Shown: positions 1-8,627, numbered from the stretch's first letter. The stretch is DNA of 64,000 nucleotides from Phycisphaeraceae bacterium (GCA_029260595.1 JAJDCY010000023.1:372001-436000); one strand, 5' to 3'. The notes: generated by a model not told the origin, from the sequence alone. Program-made: numbers and translations.

Positions 1-2127
1 CGCCAACTGGATCTCGAACCCGATCTCACCGTCGTCGCCGCGAGTCACGACGCCCGTCGCATCGAGCACCCCTTCGAGCCCCAACCCCGCGACGAGCGGC
101 CGGTGCGCATCCGACAGAGTCGCCAACAGAATCGCGTCCGCCGGCACAGCCTCCGCATGAACTTGAAGGTGTGGCTCGAGGTAACTGCCGCGCGGCCCCG
201 AACGATCAACTCGCCCGGTGAATCTGAACCGCCCCCCGTTCAACCCGACCGCTTCGATTCCCTCGACGGTGACCGAGTCCGGGCGGATCAACAACTTCCC
301 ACCGGTGACGCGCAGCGGGTACGGCCAATGCGTAAACAACACCTCTAACCCAGCCGCATCAAGCATCACGCTTGTGCGAGTCGGTTCGTCCGGACCAAGG
401 CTGCGTTGAACCTCGGCGAGGATCGAGGCCCGACCGGCCAGGTCAAACACCGGCGTATCGGCGACCCGCTCCGCCTGCTCGATATGTGAATCCAGCGGTT
501 GGATCACCCCGGCACGCCCCGGCGCGAACGTCGCACGCTTGTCGTTCAGACGCTGAACCTGCGCCAACGCCTCCTCGCGCATCGCCGAAGTCTGGATCAC
601 ACCCCGATCGATCAGGCGTTGGTGCGCCTGGCGATCCGCGAACAAATCGATCACCGGCCGAACACGCTCGGGCAGCGCATCCACCAGGACCTGATCCACC
701 GGCCCATCGTGAGCGCGCACGGTGACCTGCACCGCGGCACCGGGTGCGGGCGGCGCGATCATCCCCTCGAGCTCGACGCGTGCCCCCGTCAGCCCACGCC
801 CGGCCAGTTTCACAATCTGTATCTGTTCGTCATCGAATCGCAGCGTCCCCGCCACCTCGCGCAGCGGGTAGTTGAATCGCGGGAACGTCAACTGCGCATC
901 GGCGAGATCCACCTGCCCCGCGTACACCAGCAGCCCACCGCGAGTCTCACGACGCAGCAACGCACTGATCGCGAACGTGCCCTGCGGCGTGAACCGCTGC
1001 AACCGATCCTGCACGTGCTGCGGCAGCGCCAGCAGATACCCCGCAGGCTGCTCGGCCAACTGAAACGGTTCCGTCCGCACCGTCAGTTCGAACGGCGCTT
1101 CACGCGACAACCCCGCGACCTGCCCGTCGATCACGTAGCGCAGGTCTTCGATCCGCCCCGCGACATGCGATAGCGTGATCCGCCGCCCCGCCAATCCGAT
1201 CGCGCCCGACACCTCCGTCATCCGTGCGCCCGTTTCGCCGTACGGCACGGTCAGTTGTGCGTCGTGCAGTTCAACCTGACCGTGCAGCCCGATCGCCGGG
1301 TCGGGGTCGAACCCGAATCGGACCGAGGCGACCTCCCCCACCGGCTTCACGCGATCCCACCACTGCCGCAGCCGGCTGGGCAACACGGCGCGGTGCGATT
1401 CGTGCGCGACCAGTCGTTCCATCTCGCCTGCGAATGACCCGCGTCGCAGGTCCACCTCGCCCGACAACGCCACACCCGCGTCCGATGCGTCCAGCGCGTC
1501 CACGCGGTGCACCAGGCTGAACCGATACGTCCCCGGCCCGGCTGTCGATTCGGTCAGCTTCCCCGTAACGTGCGCTGTCCCCAGCAACTCATACGCGCAC
1601 GACTGCGTCTGCCCGAACCGCAACCCGCCGCCGCGGACGAACAACTCGGGCATGCGCTTTAGCGGCGGCCCGGGTGGCCCCGGCGGTCGGCTGCGGCGCA
1701 GGATTTCGAAGTTGTACAGCCCGTCCTCGATGCGCTCGGTCACGTGCAACACCGGCTTGACCAGCGTGACCTGCTCGATGCGAAACTGACCGACCAGCAA
1801 AGACGCCAGGTTGTGTTTGATCAGCACCTGCTCGGCTTCAAACAGTTGGCCCGCAGGCCCGTCGGTCTCGGGCATCGCCAGGCTCAACCCGCTTAGCGTC
1901 ACCGACCCGTCGAAACCGAACTGCGCCGACTCGATTTCGACACGCGCACCGGTCGTCGCCGCGATTGCCGACCGCGCGGCTTGCACAACCCGCGGCGGGC
2001 TCGTCGCGTAATACCCCACCGCCAGCCCCGCGACCACGACCAACAGCAGACAGACCAACACAACCAATCGCCAACCGCGTGGCCGGCCGAACCGGCCCGA
2101 GAGGTGGATATGCCATCGTTGCGACAG
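1..2127 (-). CDS. AsmA-like envelope protein, partial (C-terminus outside window)
   Basis: The minus-strand frame is open from about 2190 to the window edge, giving some 700 residues. It begins with a short basic stretch and one membrane segment (about residues 21-38 from the start used here), followed by the motif YYATSPPRVVQAARSAIAA. After that come long beta-rich repeats with little charge clustering. This is the architecture of the AsmA/TamB/DUF3971 group, inner-membrane-anchored periplasmic proteins that bridge to the outer membrane and are thought to move or regulate lipids. No ATG, GTG or TTG lies between the upstream stop (2191-2193) and the membrane segment. A CTG at 2127 is preceded by GAGG and gives LSQRWHIHLSGR, a plausible N-terminus; a TTG at 2067 would cut into the membrane helix. 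The start is therefore unresolved. Family assignment rests on architecture only. Confidence 0.65.
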   Translation of the reverse strand, partial: MSQRWHIHLSGRFGRPRGWRLVVLVCLLLVVVAGLAVGYYATSPPRVVQAARSAIAATTGARVEIESAQFGFDGSVTLSGLSLAMPETDGPAGQLFEAEQVLIKHNLASLLVGQFRIEQVTLVKPVLHVTERIEDGLYNFEILRRSRPPGPPGPPLKRMPELFVRGGGLRFGQTQSCAYELLGTAHVTGKLTESTAGPGTYRFSLVHRVDALDASDAGVALSGEVDLRRGSFAGEMERLVAHESHRAVLPSRLRQWWDRVKPVGEVASVRFGFDPDPAIGLHGQVELHDAQLTVPYGETGARMTEVSGAIGLAGRRITLSHVAGRIEDLRYVIDGQVAGLSREAPFELTVRTEPFQLAEQPAGYLLALPQHVQDRLQRFTPQGTFAISALLRRETRGGLLVYAGQVDLADAQLTFPRFNYPLREVAGTLRFDDEQIQIVKLAGRGLTGARVELEGMIAPPAPGAAVQVTVRAHDGPVDQVLVDALPERVRPVIDLFADRQAHQRLIDRGVIQTSAMREEALAQVQRLNDKRATFAPGRAGVIQPLDSHIEQAERVADTPVFDLAGRASILAEVQRSLGPDEPTRTSVMLDAAGLEVLFTHWPYPLRVTGGKLLIRPDSVTVEGIEAVGLNGGRFRFTGRVDRSGPRGSYLEPHLQVHAEAVPADAILLATLSDAHRPLVAGLGLEGVLDATGVVTRGDDGEIGFEIQLA

Positions 2128-2230
2128 AATCAGCCTCGATTCAAATTCAAGCCCAACCGCCCCCGGCTGGCCACGCCACGCCGTTATGCGTTATCGTCTC
2201 TGCGAACACCCGCCACGAACGAGTGAGGCC

Positions 2231-2587
2231 ATGACCGACAAAACTACTATCTCATACGACGATTTTGCGAAACTGGATCTCCGCGTCGCCACCATTATAG
2301 CGGCCGAGGCGCACCCGAACGCCGACCGCCTCCTAAAACTACAGGTCGACGTCGGCGGTGAGACGCGGCAGATCTGCGCCGGGATCCGAGCGCACTACGA
2401 CCCGGAACACCTTGTCGGCAAACAGATTGTCGTTTTGGTCAACCTCGCCCCGCGGACCATCCGTGGCGAAGTGTCCAACGGCATGCTTCTGGCCGCGAGT
2501 GTTGACGGCGGCGAGGACCAGCCCCCGACCGACGTCGTCCTGCTCACCAGCGAAAAACCCGTCCCGCCCGGATCATCCGCCGGCTAG
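2231..2587 (+). CDS. Free-standing tRNA-binding domain protein (MetG C-terminal / Trbp111-like)
   Basis: This 118-residue protein is an OB-fold tRNA-binding domain of the type found at the C-terminus of methionyl-tRNA synthetase and as the free proteins Trbp111 and CsaA. Family landmarks are visible: DFAKLDLRVATIIAAEAHPN near the N-terminus, ADRLLKLQVDVG, and SNGMLLAAS near the C-terminus. The start is an ATG 5 nt after GTGAGG. Such proteins bind the outer corner of tRNA and may supply tRNA affinity to a MetG lacking its own C-terminal domain, or act as an export chaperone as CsaA does. No metG lies in the window, so the choice cannot be made here. It is divergent from the AsmA-like gene. Confidence 0.85.
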   Translation: MTDKTTISYDDFAKLDLRVATIIAAEAHPNADRLLKLQVDVGGETRQICAGIRAHYDPEHLVGKQIVVLVNLAPRTIRGEVSNGMLLAASVDGGEDQPPTDVVLLTSEKPVPPGSSAG

Positions 2588-2740
2588 TGCAGACCGAGTC
2601 CAACCGCAGCGGCTCCACAACGAGCCGCGACCGTAAGGGAGCGGGTTCCGCTCACCATCAAACGCGACGATCGCCTTGAGAATGCTCAAAGTGAACCACG
2701 AACCGACGGGCCGCAACAGCCAACCGCGAAAGCACCGAGT

Positions 2741-3025
2741 ATGGCAAGCATCGAGATCGGCACCGAGACCGAGGGCACCAATAACTGGAGCTACCAGGTT
2801 GACGTCCGCGATGAGGACGAAACCTACGAGTACAAGGTGACGCTGAGTTGGTCGGACTACGACCTGTGGTCGCACGGCCGCGTCGCGCCGGAGAAGGTCG
2901 TGCGAGCGGCGTTTGAATTTTTGCTCGACCGCGAGCCCGCCGGCGACATCCTCTCGCAATTCGATTGCTCGGTGATCCGCCGGTTCTTCCCCGATGTCGA
3001 TGCGGAACTGCCGCGAATGATCTGA
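2741..3025 (+). CDS. Small conserved hypothetical protein
   Basis: A 94-residue acidic, soluble protein that I cannot assign to a named family. It has no signal peptide, membrane segment or cysteine cluster apart from a single Cys. The first half looks like beta strands (GTETEGTNNWSYQVDV, then DETYEYKVTLSWSDYDLW). The second half looks helical and ends in a charged stretch (FDCSVIRRFFPDVDAELPR). The reading frame starts at an ATG with GC-rich codon usage like its neighbours, and no longer frame competes on either strand. It stands alone between the tRNA-binding protein and rmuC, convergent with rmuC, 20 nt apart. Confidence 0.65.
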   Translation: MASIEIGTETEGTNNWSYQVDVRDEDETYEYKVTLSWSDYDLWSHGRVAPEKVVRAAFEFLLDREPAGDILSQFDCSVIRRFFPDVDAELPRMI

Positions 3026-3045
3026 TCGCTGATCGCTGATCCCGT

Positions 3046-4380
3046 TTAGGACCCGTCCTCGCTCGACGCCGCAAGACTGTTCGGCAGACGCGGCGACACA
3101 TCGAGCGTGCGGATCTGGCCGGGCAAACTCTTCGACGACGACGCACCCAACTTCTCGAGCTTGCGCGCCGAAACAAGCACACGCGACTCCAGCGACCCGA
3201 CCATCTTGTTGTACGCATCCGTCGCACGCTCAAGGTTCCCACCCATCTGCTGCACATGGCTCATCACCACCCCGATCCGCTCGTGCAGTTGTTTGCCGAG
3301 TTCACTGATCCGCCGGGCGTTCTCGGCGAGCTGCTCTTCACGCCAACCCAACGCGACCACTTTTAACAGGCTGATCAGCGTCGTCGGCGTCGCGATCACA
3401 ACACCCCTAGCCATCGCGGATTCGATCAGGCCCGGCTGACGATCCGTCGCGGCTTGCAAGAAACTCTCGCCGGGGATGAACATCACGACGAAGCCCGGGT
3501 CGCGGTCGAACTGCTCGGAGTACGGCTTCTCCGAAAGGCTCTTGATCTGCTTCTCGATCTGCCCGACGTGGCGATCCAGGTGGGCGGCGCGCTCGCCGTC
3601 CTCGGTGCTCTCCATCGCGCTAAGAAACGCATCGAGCGGCGTCTTCGCGTCGATCACAATCTGCCGGTTCGTCGGCAACCGCACAACCATGTCCGGGCGA
3701 TGGGTGTTCTTGTCCTGATCGGTCGTGGACTCCTGCGGGTAAAAGTCGCAACGCTCAATCATCCCCGCCATCTCCGCGACACGGCGCAGTTGCACCTCGC
3801 CCCACCGCCCGCGGACCTCCGGCCGACGCAGCGCGCGCACAAGATTCGCCGTCTCCCCCCGCAGCAGCTTCTGATCCTCGATCAACGTCGTGACCTGGGT
3901 CTTGAGCGACCCATACGCTTCTTTACGCGCACTCTCGACCTGCCCAAGCGAAGAGTTGTATTTATCGAGCGCCTGCTGCAGCGGCTGCACCATGCTCTGG
4001 ATGGCCTGGCGGCGCTGTTCGAGCTGGTGGGTCGCCTGCTGCCGCTCGCCCTCCAGCGTCTTGTTCGCCAGGTGCAGGAACTGATCCGTCGCCTGCTTGA
4101 GCGCATCGGTGGCCAGCGACTTGAACACGTCCCGTAGCTGTTGCTGGGATTCTTCCGTCCGCTTCTCGAGGTTGCGGTGCGTCTCGCGCACCACCGCGAT
4201 CTCGGTGCTCAGGTTGTGATTCTCACTCTTGAGCGACTGGTTCTGCGCATCGCTCTCACCCAGCTCGCGGGCGAGGTTGTCGCGCTCGACCCGCAACGAT
4301 CGCCGGGCGTAGATCAGCCACGCACAGCCGCACAGCAAACCCACCGACGCGATCGAGAGTGTCCAGGTAACCCACAGCAC
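3046..4380 (-). CDS. rmuC: DNA recombination protein RmuC
   Basis: 444 residues with the RmuC layout. There is an N-terminal membrane helix (about residues 7-25), a long coiled coil rich in Gln, Glu and Arg (about 30-180), then the nuclease-like RmuC core. The core shows LRRPEVRGRWGEVQLRR (about 184-200) and IVIDAKTPLDAFLSAM (about 245-260), the latter holding the D-x-K pattern of a restriction-endonuclease-like fold. RmuC limits inversions at short inverted repeats in E. coli and is a predicted nuclease; its substrate in this organism is unknown. The start at 4380 places the membrane helix at the N-terminus as expected. It is transcribed alone. Confidence 0.9.
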   Translation of the reverse strand: MLWVTWTLSIASVGLLCGCAWLIYARRSLRVERDNLARELGESDAQNQSLKSENHNLSTEIAVVRETHRNLEKRTEESQQQLRDVFKSLATDALKQATDQFLHLANKTLEGERQQATHQLEQRRQAIQSMVQPLQQALDKYNSSLGQVESARKEAYGSLKTQVTTLIEDQKLLRGETANLVRALRRPEVRGRWGEVQLRRVAEMAGMIERCDFYPQESTTDQDKNTHRPDMVVRLPTNRQIVIDAKTPLDAFLSAMESTEDGERAAHLDRHVGQIEKQIKSLSEKPYSEQFDRDPGFVVMFIPGESFLQAATDRQPGLIESAMARGVVIATPTTLISLLKVVALGWREEQLAENARRISELGKQLHERIGVVMSHVQQMGGNLERATDAYNKMVGSLESRVLVSARKLEKLGASSSKSLPGQIRTLDVSPRLPNSLAASSEDGS

Positions 4381-4441
4381 GGCCTGATTGTACCGTGCAC
4401 ACGGCCTCTGAAATGACCGGGTGACACCCGGTGCCCGCGTG

Positions 4442-4795
4442 CTAGGCCTTCATGTCCAGGTGGTGGTACAGCGGCTTGTCGACGCGGGTGGCCCCGGAGG
4501 TCGGCGCCACGGCACCCTGGTCCGGTGTTGCACCACCCGCGTCTTCCGATTTCGGCTCGGGCAGCGGCTGGGCGCTCGGCGGATGCTGGTGCTGCGGCAT
4601 TTGGCCGTCGATCCGCATCCCGTTGGCGTCTTCATGCCCTTCTTCACCCAATAGGTGCAACTCGACCGCGTCGCGGATATCGCGGTCGTCTTTCGACCCC
4701 CCTTTGTTGACGCGGTTGCGCTGGGTCGCCGCCTGCTTGGCCTGCACGCCCGTCTGGGCCACTCCGGCTGCAACACCCGTTCCGATGATGCTCAT
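4442..4795 (-). CDS. Small hypothetical protein, low complexity C-terminus
   Basis: 117 residues starting MSIIGTGVAAGVAQTGVQA. The start at 4795 is chosen over an upstream ATG at 4870 because GGACGGAG sits about 8 nt before it and the upstream extension adds nothing protein-like. The N-terminus is a small Gly/Ala/Val helix that could pack against a membrane or form part of a coiled coil (QAKQAATQRNRVNK). A charged middle follows (DDRDIRDAVELHLLGEE), then a Pro/Gln/Ala-rich tail that looks disordered. I do not recognise a family. It lies just downstream of nusG on the same strand, but a candidate terminator separates them. Confidence 0.6.
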   Translation of the reverse strand: MSIIGTGVAAGVAQTGVQAKQAATQRNRVNKGGSKDDRDIRDAVELHLLGEEGHEDANGMRIDGQMPQHQHPPSAQPLPEPKSEDAGGATPDQGAVAPTSGATRVDKPLYHHLDMKA

Positions 4796-4916
4796 GGTTA
4801 GGCTCCGTCCTGTGGACAGTCGTATAGCCCCCGATACTTTATCGGCAGAATAGGTACTGTTGTTCTGCAAAATCTTCGCCGGCCAATATCGGACGCAATC
4901 TCACACCCGATCGCCG

Positions 4917-4944
4917 AAAAATGCCCGCCCACCCTCCCGCAGGC
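4917..4944 (-). terminator. Candidate intrinsic terminator after nusG
   Basis: On the minus strand, ten bases after the nusG stop codon, GCCTGC and GCGGGC can form a six-base-pair stem (one G-U pair) around a ten-base loop. It is followed directly by A and five T residues. This is a modest but properly placed Rho-independent terminator closing the tRNA-Thr to nusG unit. Confidence 0.5.
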
Positions 4945-4953
4945 GCCCCCCCC

Positions 4954-5664
4954 TTACTCGTCAAACTTGCCGATCATCCAGTACTCCAGCTCGATCGGCG
5001 TCGCCCGCCCAAAAATCGTCACAATCACCCGAACCTTCCCCTGAGCCGGCAGCAGTTCGTCGACGGTGCCTTCCATGTTCTCGAAAGGCCCCTCGTTGAT
5101 CTTGATCGCGTCGCCGGGGGTGAACTCCATCTTGACGGTCGGGGCTTCTTCGGGGGCCTTGCTGGCCGCGAGCATCTTCTCGATCTCGGGGATGCTCATC
5201 GGGCTGGGGCGGCCCGCGGTGCCGATGAAGTCGCCGACGCCGGTGGTCTCCTTGATCAGGAAGAATACGTCCTGCGGGATGCGGCCATCCTCTTCGAGCT
5301 TCATCTCGACGAAGACGTATCCGGGGTAGAGCTTCTTCTGCGTGATCCGCTGGCGGCCGGCTTTGATGGTCTTGGTCTTTTCGGTCGGGACCAGTATGCG
5401 GTTGACCAGGTCGGTGAAGCCCTCGATCTTGATTTTGCGAAGTAGCGTGCGGCGGACGGAGTCTTCCTTGTTCGACGCGACGCGCAGGACGAACCAATTC
5501 ATGCCCGGCGTGATCAGGGGCTCTTCCTCGGAGATCTCATCGGTCTGATCGATTTGATCGGCTTCGTCGACCTGCACGACCTGCGGCTCGGCCTGCTCCG
5601 CTGCTTCTGCGGGGGGCTCGGCTTGCTCGGCCTGCTCTGTCTGGATCACTTCCTCTTCGGGCAT
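4954..5664 (-). CDS. nusG: Transcription termination/antitermination factor NusG
   Basis: 236 residues. The NGN domain begins at MNWFVLRVASNKEDSVRR (from about residue 55) and includes KKLYPGYVFVEMKLEED. The KOW domain follows (FTPGDAIKINEGPFENMEGT, then GKVRVIVTIFGRATPIELE). NusG binds RNA polymerase beyond the clamp, suppresses pausing, and links to Rho or ribosomal S10. The protein is longer than the usual 180 or so residues because of a 54-residue N-terminal extension rich in Glu, Gln and Ala with repeated EQAE/EQAEP units, probably disordered. It follows secE as in most bacteria, but the ribosomal genes rplK-rplA-rplJ-rplL that normally come next are absent. Confidence 0.95.
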   Translation of the reverse strand: MPEEEVIQTEQAEQAEPPAEAAEQAEPQVVQVDEADQIDQTDEISEEEPLITPGMNWFVLRVASNKEDSVRRTLLRKIKIEGFTDLVNRILVPTEKTKTIKAGRQRITQKKLYPGYVFVEMKLEEDGRIPQDVFFLIKETTGVGDFIGTAGRPSPMSIPEIEKMLAASKAPEEAPTVKMEFTPGDAIKINEGPFENMEGTVDELLPAQGKVRVIVTIFGRATPIELEYWMIGKFDE

Positions 5665-5787
5665 TTCAAAAGTCCCTTGGTTCTCGTCCGGGTGTCGGGT
5701 ATTGGGTATTGGGTCTTAGGGTCTCGTGGCCATGCTGCCCGTACGGTCATGGCGAGGAACATCGCTGCGGGCGAGGATCAGGGCCGG

Positions 5788-6492
5788 TTAGCCGCCCTCG
5801 AGGACGCCGATCGACCTGAACAACAGGGCAAAACCAATGTCCACCGTGAACAATAATAGGGCCATCAGAAGCGTCCCGCAGATTACCAGCCAAGTTGAGC
5901 CGATAATTTCCCGCCGTGTCGGCCAATTGACCTTCCGCATCTCGGACTCGGTGGCGATCATAAAGTCGACGACGCGCGGCTTATTCAGGATCCACCAGAG
6001 TAACGCGGCGAATACCAATGCGGTCGCAACCGCAGATGCTGCCTGAACATACAGCAATATACTCCGCCGGCGCCCGACGGTCAGTTCCAGTCCCGCGGAT
6101 GGCTCGGCCTGGCGTAATGCCTTGATCAGCTCGTCGCGAGCGGACACGGGCACGGCACCGATATGGGTGATCACATCGCGGGTCTGTAGGCCGGCCTGCT
6201 TCGCCACGTAGTTCACGGAGGTCACGGCCAGTGTCGGCGTATCGTCCGACGGCTGCTCGGCCGCGTCGGGGGTCTTGAGCTTGATCCCCAGCCCTTCGAG
6301 CGTGAGAGGCTCGGACCCGAGCTTGGCGGCATCGATCTGCAGCACCGCGGTGGAGGCCACGGTCGGCCGCAGGGTGCTTAGCTCGTCACACAACCAATAG
6401 ATCCCCCATGCCACCAGCAATGCCGCGGCGGCACCGGTTACTACGCGGGTGGCGAATCCTTGATTGGGCTTGTAAATCGCGAAGAAAGACAA
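5788..6492 (-). CDS. secE: Preprotein translocase subunit SecE with an inserted PDZ-like domain
   Basis: The C-terminal part is clear SecE: ESEMRKVNWPTRREIIGST (about residues 182-200), the amphipathic cytoplasmic hinge, then the last membrane helix (about 201-225). Two more helices precede it (about 17-38 and 145-169), giving the three-helix topology of E. coli SecE. Between helices 1 and 2 lies an extra region of about 105 residues. It holds a PDZ-like pattern: LGIKL, a gap, TLAVTSVNYVAKQAGLQTRD, VITHIGAVPVSARDELIKAL, then LELTVGRRR. This loop is predicted to face the periplasm. The start is a TTG at 6492 with AGGAG ten bases upstream; the longer frame to 6615 is Arg/Pro-rich and unconvincing. 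SecE clamps SecY in the export channel. It sits between tRNA-Trp and nusG. Confidence 0.88.
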   Translation of the reverse strand: MSFFAIYKPNQGFATRVVTGAAAALLVAWGIYWLCDELSTLRPTVASTAVLQIDAAKLGSEPLTLEGLGIKLKTPDAAEQPSDDTPTLAVTSVNYVAKQAGLQTRDVITHIGAVPVSARDELIKALRQAEPSAGLELTVGRRRSILLYVQAASAVATALVFAALLWWILNKPRVVDFMIATESEMRKVNWPTRREIIGSTWLVICGTLLMALLLFTVDIGFALLFRSIGVLEGG

Positions 6493-6666
6493 CGGTCGGC
6501 GACTCCTCGTCGTGCTAGGTGGCAACTGCGGCGACCGTCGGCCGCGACATGCGGTCGGCGTGCCCGGCAAAGACGCGCCCCGGCTCGCCCGGCTGATCTG
6601 ACCTAGCGGGCCCACCCGGCTTGCCCGCCTGACTCGGGGTCAACTTCACGTCCAATCACCGGTGAA

Positions 6667-6739
6667 CACGCCAGGAGGGACTCGAACCCCCAACCTGCCG
6701 CTTTGGAGACGGCTGCTCTACCAATTGAGCTACTGGCGT
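6667..6739 (-). tRNA. tRNA-Trp (anticodon CCA)
   Basis: A complete cloverleaf on the minus strand. The acceptor stem pairs ACGCCAG with CTGGCGT. The D arm is AGCTCAATTGGTAGAGC, the anticodon stem GCCGT/GCGGC encloses the loop CTCCAAA with anticodon CCA, and the T arm contains GGTTCGAGTCC. The discriminator base is G, as expected for bacterial tRNA-Trp. The 3' CCA is not encoded. Its place between rpmG and secE matches a widespread bacterial arrangement. Confidence 0.97.
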
Positions 6740-6823
6740 AAAGCCGTACCCCCAACGCCGTACCTTGCATGGTCTTGGTCGCTGAGTGCTGTGTGGCTGA
6801 GCCAACCGCCTTGAGGTACGGGG

Positions 6824-7003
6824 TTACTTACGCTTGATCTTGTGCAGCGTGTGCTTACGCAGGCGCGGGCTGAATTTTTTCAGCCCGGCTTTGATCTTTT
6901 CCGGGATACCCCCCTTTACGTTTACGGGGGTGCGATAGTTCAGGTCACCGGTTTCGGTGCACTGCAACCAGACGTATTCAACTGCTCCGGCCTTCTTGGC
7001 CAT
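6824..7003 (-). CDS. rpmG: 50S ribosomal protein L33
   Basis: A 59-residue basic protein starting MAKKAGAVEYVWLQCTETGD and ending FSPRLRKHTLHKIKRK. It has the L33 pattern, including the N-R-T-P-like segment LNYRTPVNVK and the KFSPRLRKHTLHKI tail. Of the four zinc-ribbon cysteines of some L33 proteins only one remains (QCTETGD), so this is the cysteine-poor type that does not bind zinc. It is a component of the large ribosomal subunit near the E site. It lies between tuf and tRNA-Trp, probably in the same transcript. Confidence 0.95.
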   Translation of the reverse strand: MAKKAGAVEYVWLQCTETGDLNYRTPVNVKGGIPEKIKAGLKKFSPRLRKHTLHKIKRK

Positions 7004-7085
7004 CGTATTCCCTTTAACTGCTGTCGCTCAGCCCGCCGAAGCGTGCCAAGCACCCCGCGAAGCCCGTGGCCGGTTGGCCACCGGA

Positions 7086-8297
7086 CTACTCAAGGATCTT
7101 GGTAACGACACCGGCCCCGATCGTGCGGCCGCCTTCACGGACGGCGAATCGCAGGCCCTCTTCCATGGCGATCGGCTTGTCGAGCAGGTCGATCTCCATC
7201 TGGACATTGTCGCCGGGCATGCACATCTCGGCCCCGCCCAGGAGCTGGATCTGCCCGGTGATATCACTGGTTCTAAAGAAGAACTGAGGCTTGTAGCCGG
7301 GGAAGAACGGCGAGTGTCGCCCGCCCTCTTCCTTGGTCAGGACGTAGACCTCGCCCTGGAACTTGGTGTGCGGGGTGATCGACCCGGGCTTGGCGAGCAC
7401 CTGCCCACGCTGCAGGTCGGTCTTCTCAACGCCACGCAGCAGGCAGCCGACGTTGTCGCCGGCCTGGCCCTGGTCGAGCAGCTTGTTGAACATCTCGACG
7501 CCGGTGACGGTCGTCTTCATCGGTGCTTCGGTCAGCCCGACGATCTCGACCGCTTCGCCGACCTTGACCACACCACGATCGATACGCCCGGTGCCGACCG
7601 TGCCGCGGCCCTTGATCGAGAACACGTCCTCGATGCTCATCAGGAATGGCTTATCGATCTCGCGCTTCGGCTCGGGGATGAAGGTGTCGATCGCCTCCAT
7701 CAGCTCCTGGATGCACTTGGTCTTCTCGGGGTCCTCAGGGTTCTGCAGCGCCGGGAAGGCCGCACCCTTGATGATCGGTGTGTCGTCGCCGGGGAAGTCG
7801 TACTTGCTCAGCAGCTCGCGGATTTCGAGCTCGACCAATTCCAGCAGTTCCTCGTCGTCGACCAAATCGACCTTGTTCAGGAAAACGACCAGTGACGGCA
7901 CATTGACCTGGCGGGCGAGCAACACGTGCTCACGCGTCTGGGGCATCGGCCCGTCCGCGGCGGAAACCACGAGGATCGCTCCGTCCATCTGGGCGGCGCC
8001 GGTGATCATGTTCTTGACAAAGTCGGCGTGACCCGGGCAGTCCACGTGGGCGTAGTGGCGTTTGTCCGACTCGTACTCAACGTGGCTGGTCGCGATCGTC
8101 ATGATCTTGGTCGCGTCACGACGCCCGTCGGATTCCGACGCCTTGGCGACTTCGTCGTAGGGCTTGTACGTCGCCAGACCCTTCGCGGCCTGGACAGCCG
8201 TGATCGCCGATGTCAGCGTGGTCTTTCCGTGGTCCACGTGGCCGATCGTGCCGACGTTTACGTGGGGTTTGGTGCGTGCGAATGTCTCTTTTGCCAT
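7086..8297 (-). CDS. tuf: Translation elongation factor Tu with an atypical switch I
   Basis: 403 residues, unmistakable EF-Tu along its whole length. It has the P-loop GHVDHGKT (residues 20-27), switch [10 protein letters not shown] (86-93), NKVD for guanine recognition, then domains 2 and 3 ending [17 protein letters not shown]-Tu delivers aminoacyl-tRNA to the ribosome. The odd feature is switch I: where nearly all EF-Tu have RGITI, this protein reads KIMTI (64-68) inside [17 protein letters not shown]. About five extra residues precede it ([12 protein letters not shown]). The threonine that binds magnesium is kept; the invariant Arg-Gly pair is not. Nucleotide reading of this stretch is unambiguous and in frame. 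It is the second gene after tRNA-Thr in the unit. Confidence 0.97.
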   Translation of the reverse strand: MAKETFARTKPHVNVGTIGHVDHGKTTLTSAITAVQAAKGLATYKPYDEVAKASESDGRRDATKIMTIATSHVEYESDKRHYAHVDCPGHADFVKNMITGAAQMDGAILVVSAADGPMPQTREHVLLARQVNVPSLVVFLNKVDLVDDEELLELVELEIRELLSKYDFPGDDTPIIKGAAFPALQNPEDPEKTKCIQELMEAIDTFIPEPKREIDKPFLMSIEDVFSIKGRGTVGTGRIDRGVVKVGEAVEIVGLTEAPMKTTVTGVEMFNKLLDQGQAGDNVGCLLRGVEKTDLQRGQVLAKPGSITPHTKFQGEVYVLTKEEGGRHSPFFPGYKPQFFFRTSDITGQIQLLGGAEMCMPGDNVQMEIDLLDKPIAMEEGLRFAVREGGRTIGAGVVTKILE

Positions 8298-8555
8298 GGG
8301 TGCTAACCTCCGCCCGCTGGGCGTGCTGGTGGGCTGGTGCTTGTCGCTCGGCCCGGTCGTGAAACAAAACTAGCTTGCCGACTCCTGGTGCGGCTACGTC
8401 TAGGGCGATGCGGACCATCCCGCAACCATCGCCACACCGATCCACCCCGACCTCCGGGGTGGGCCGCGTATCCTATCCGAACCCACCGGTGGGTTTCAAA
8501 TGCCGCCGCCCCCCGGGATACCTCCCGCCGGACCGGCCCGGCCGAACCCCGCCAA

Positions 8556-8627
<72 letters not shown>

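Noticed and set aside
499..1173. Plus-strand frame of 224 codons opposite the AsmA-like gene
   Set aside because: Arg/His/Pro-rich composition typical of the opposite strand of GC-rich coding DNA; the minus strand gives a coherent membrane-anchored protein.
6957..7895. Plus-strand frame of 312 codons
   Set aside because: It lies exactly opposite tuf and has no protein features.
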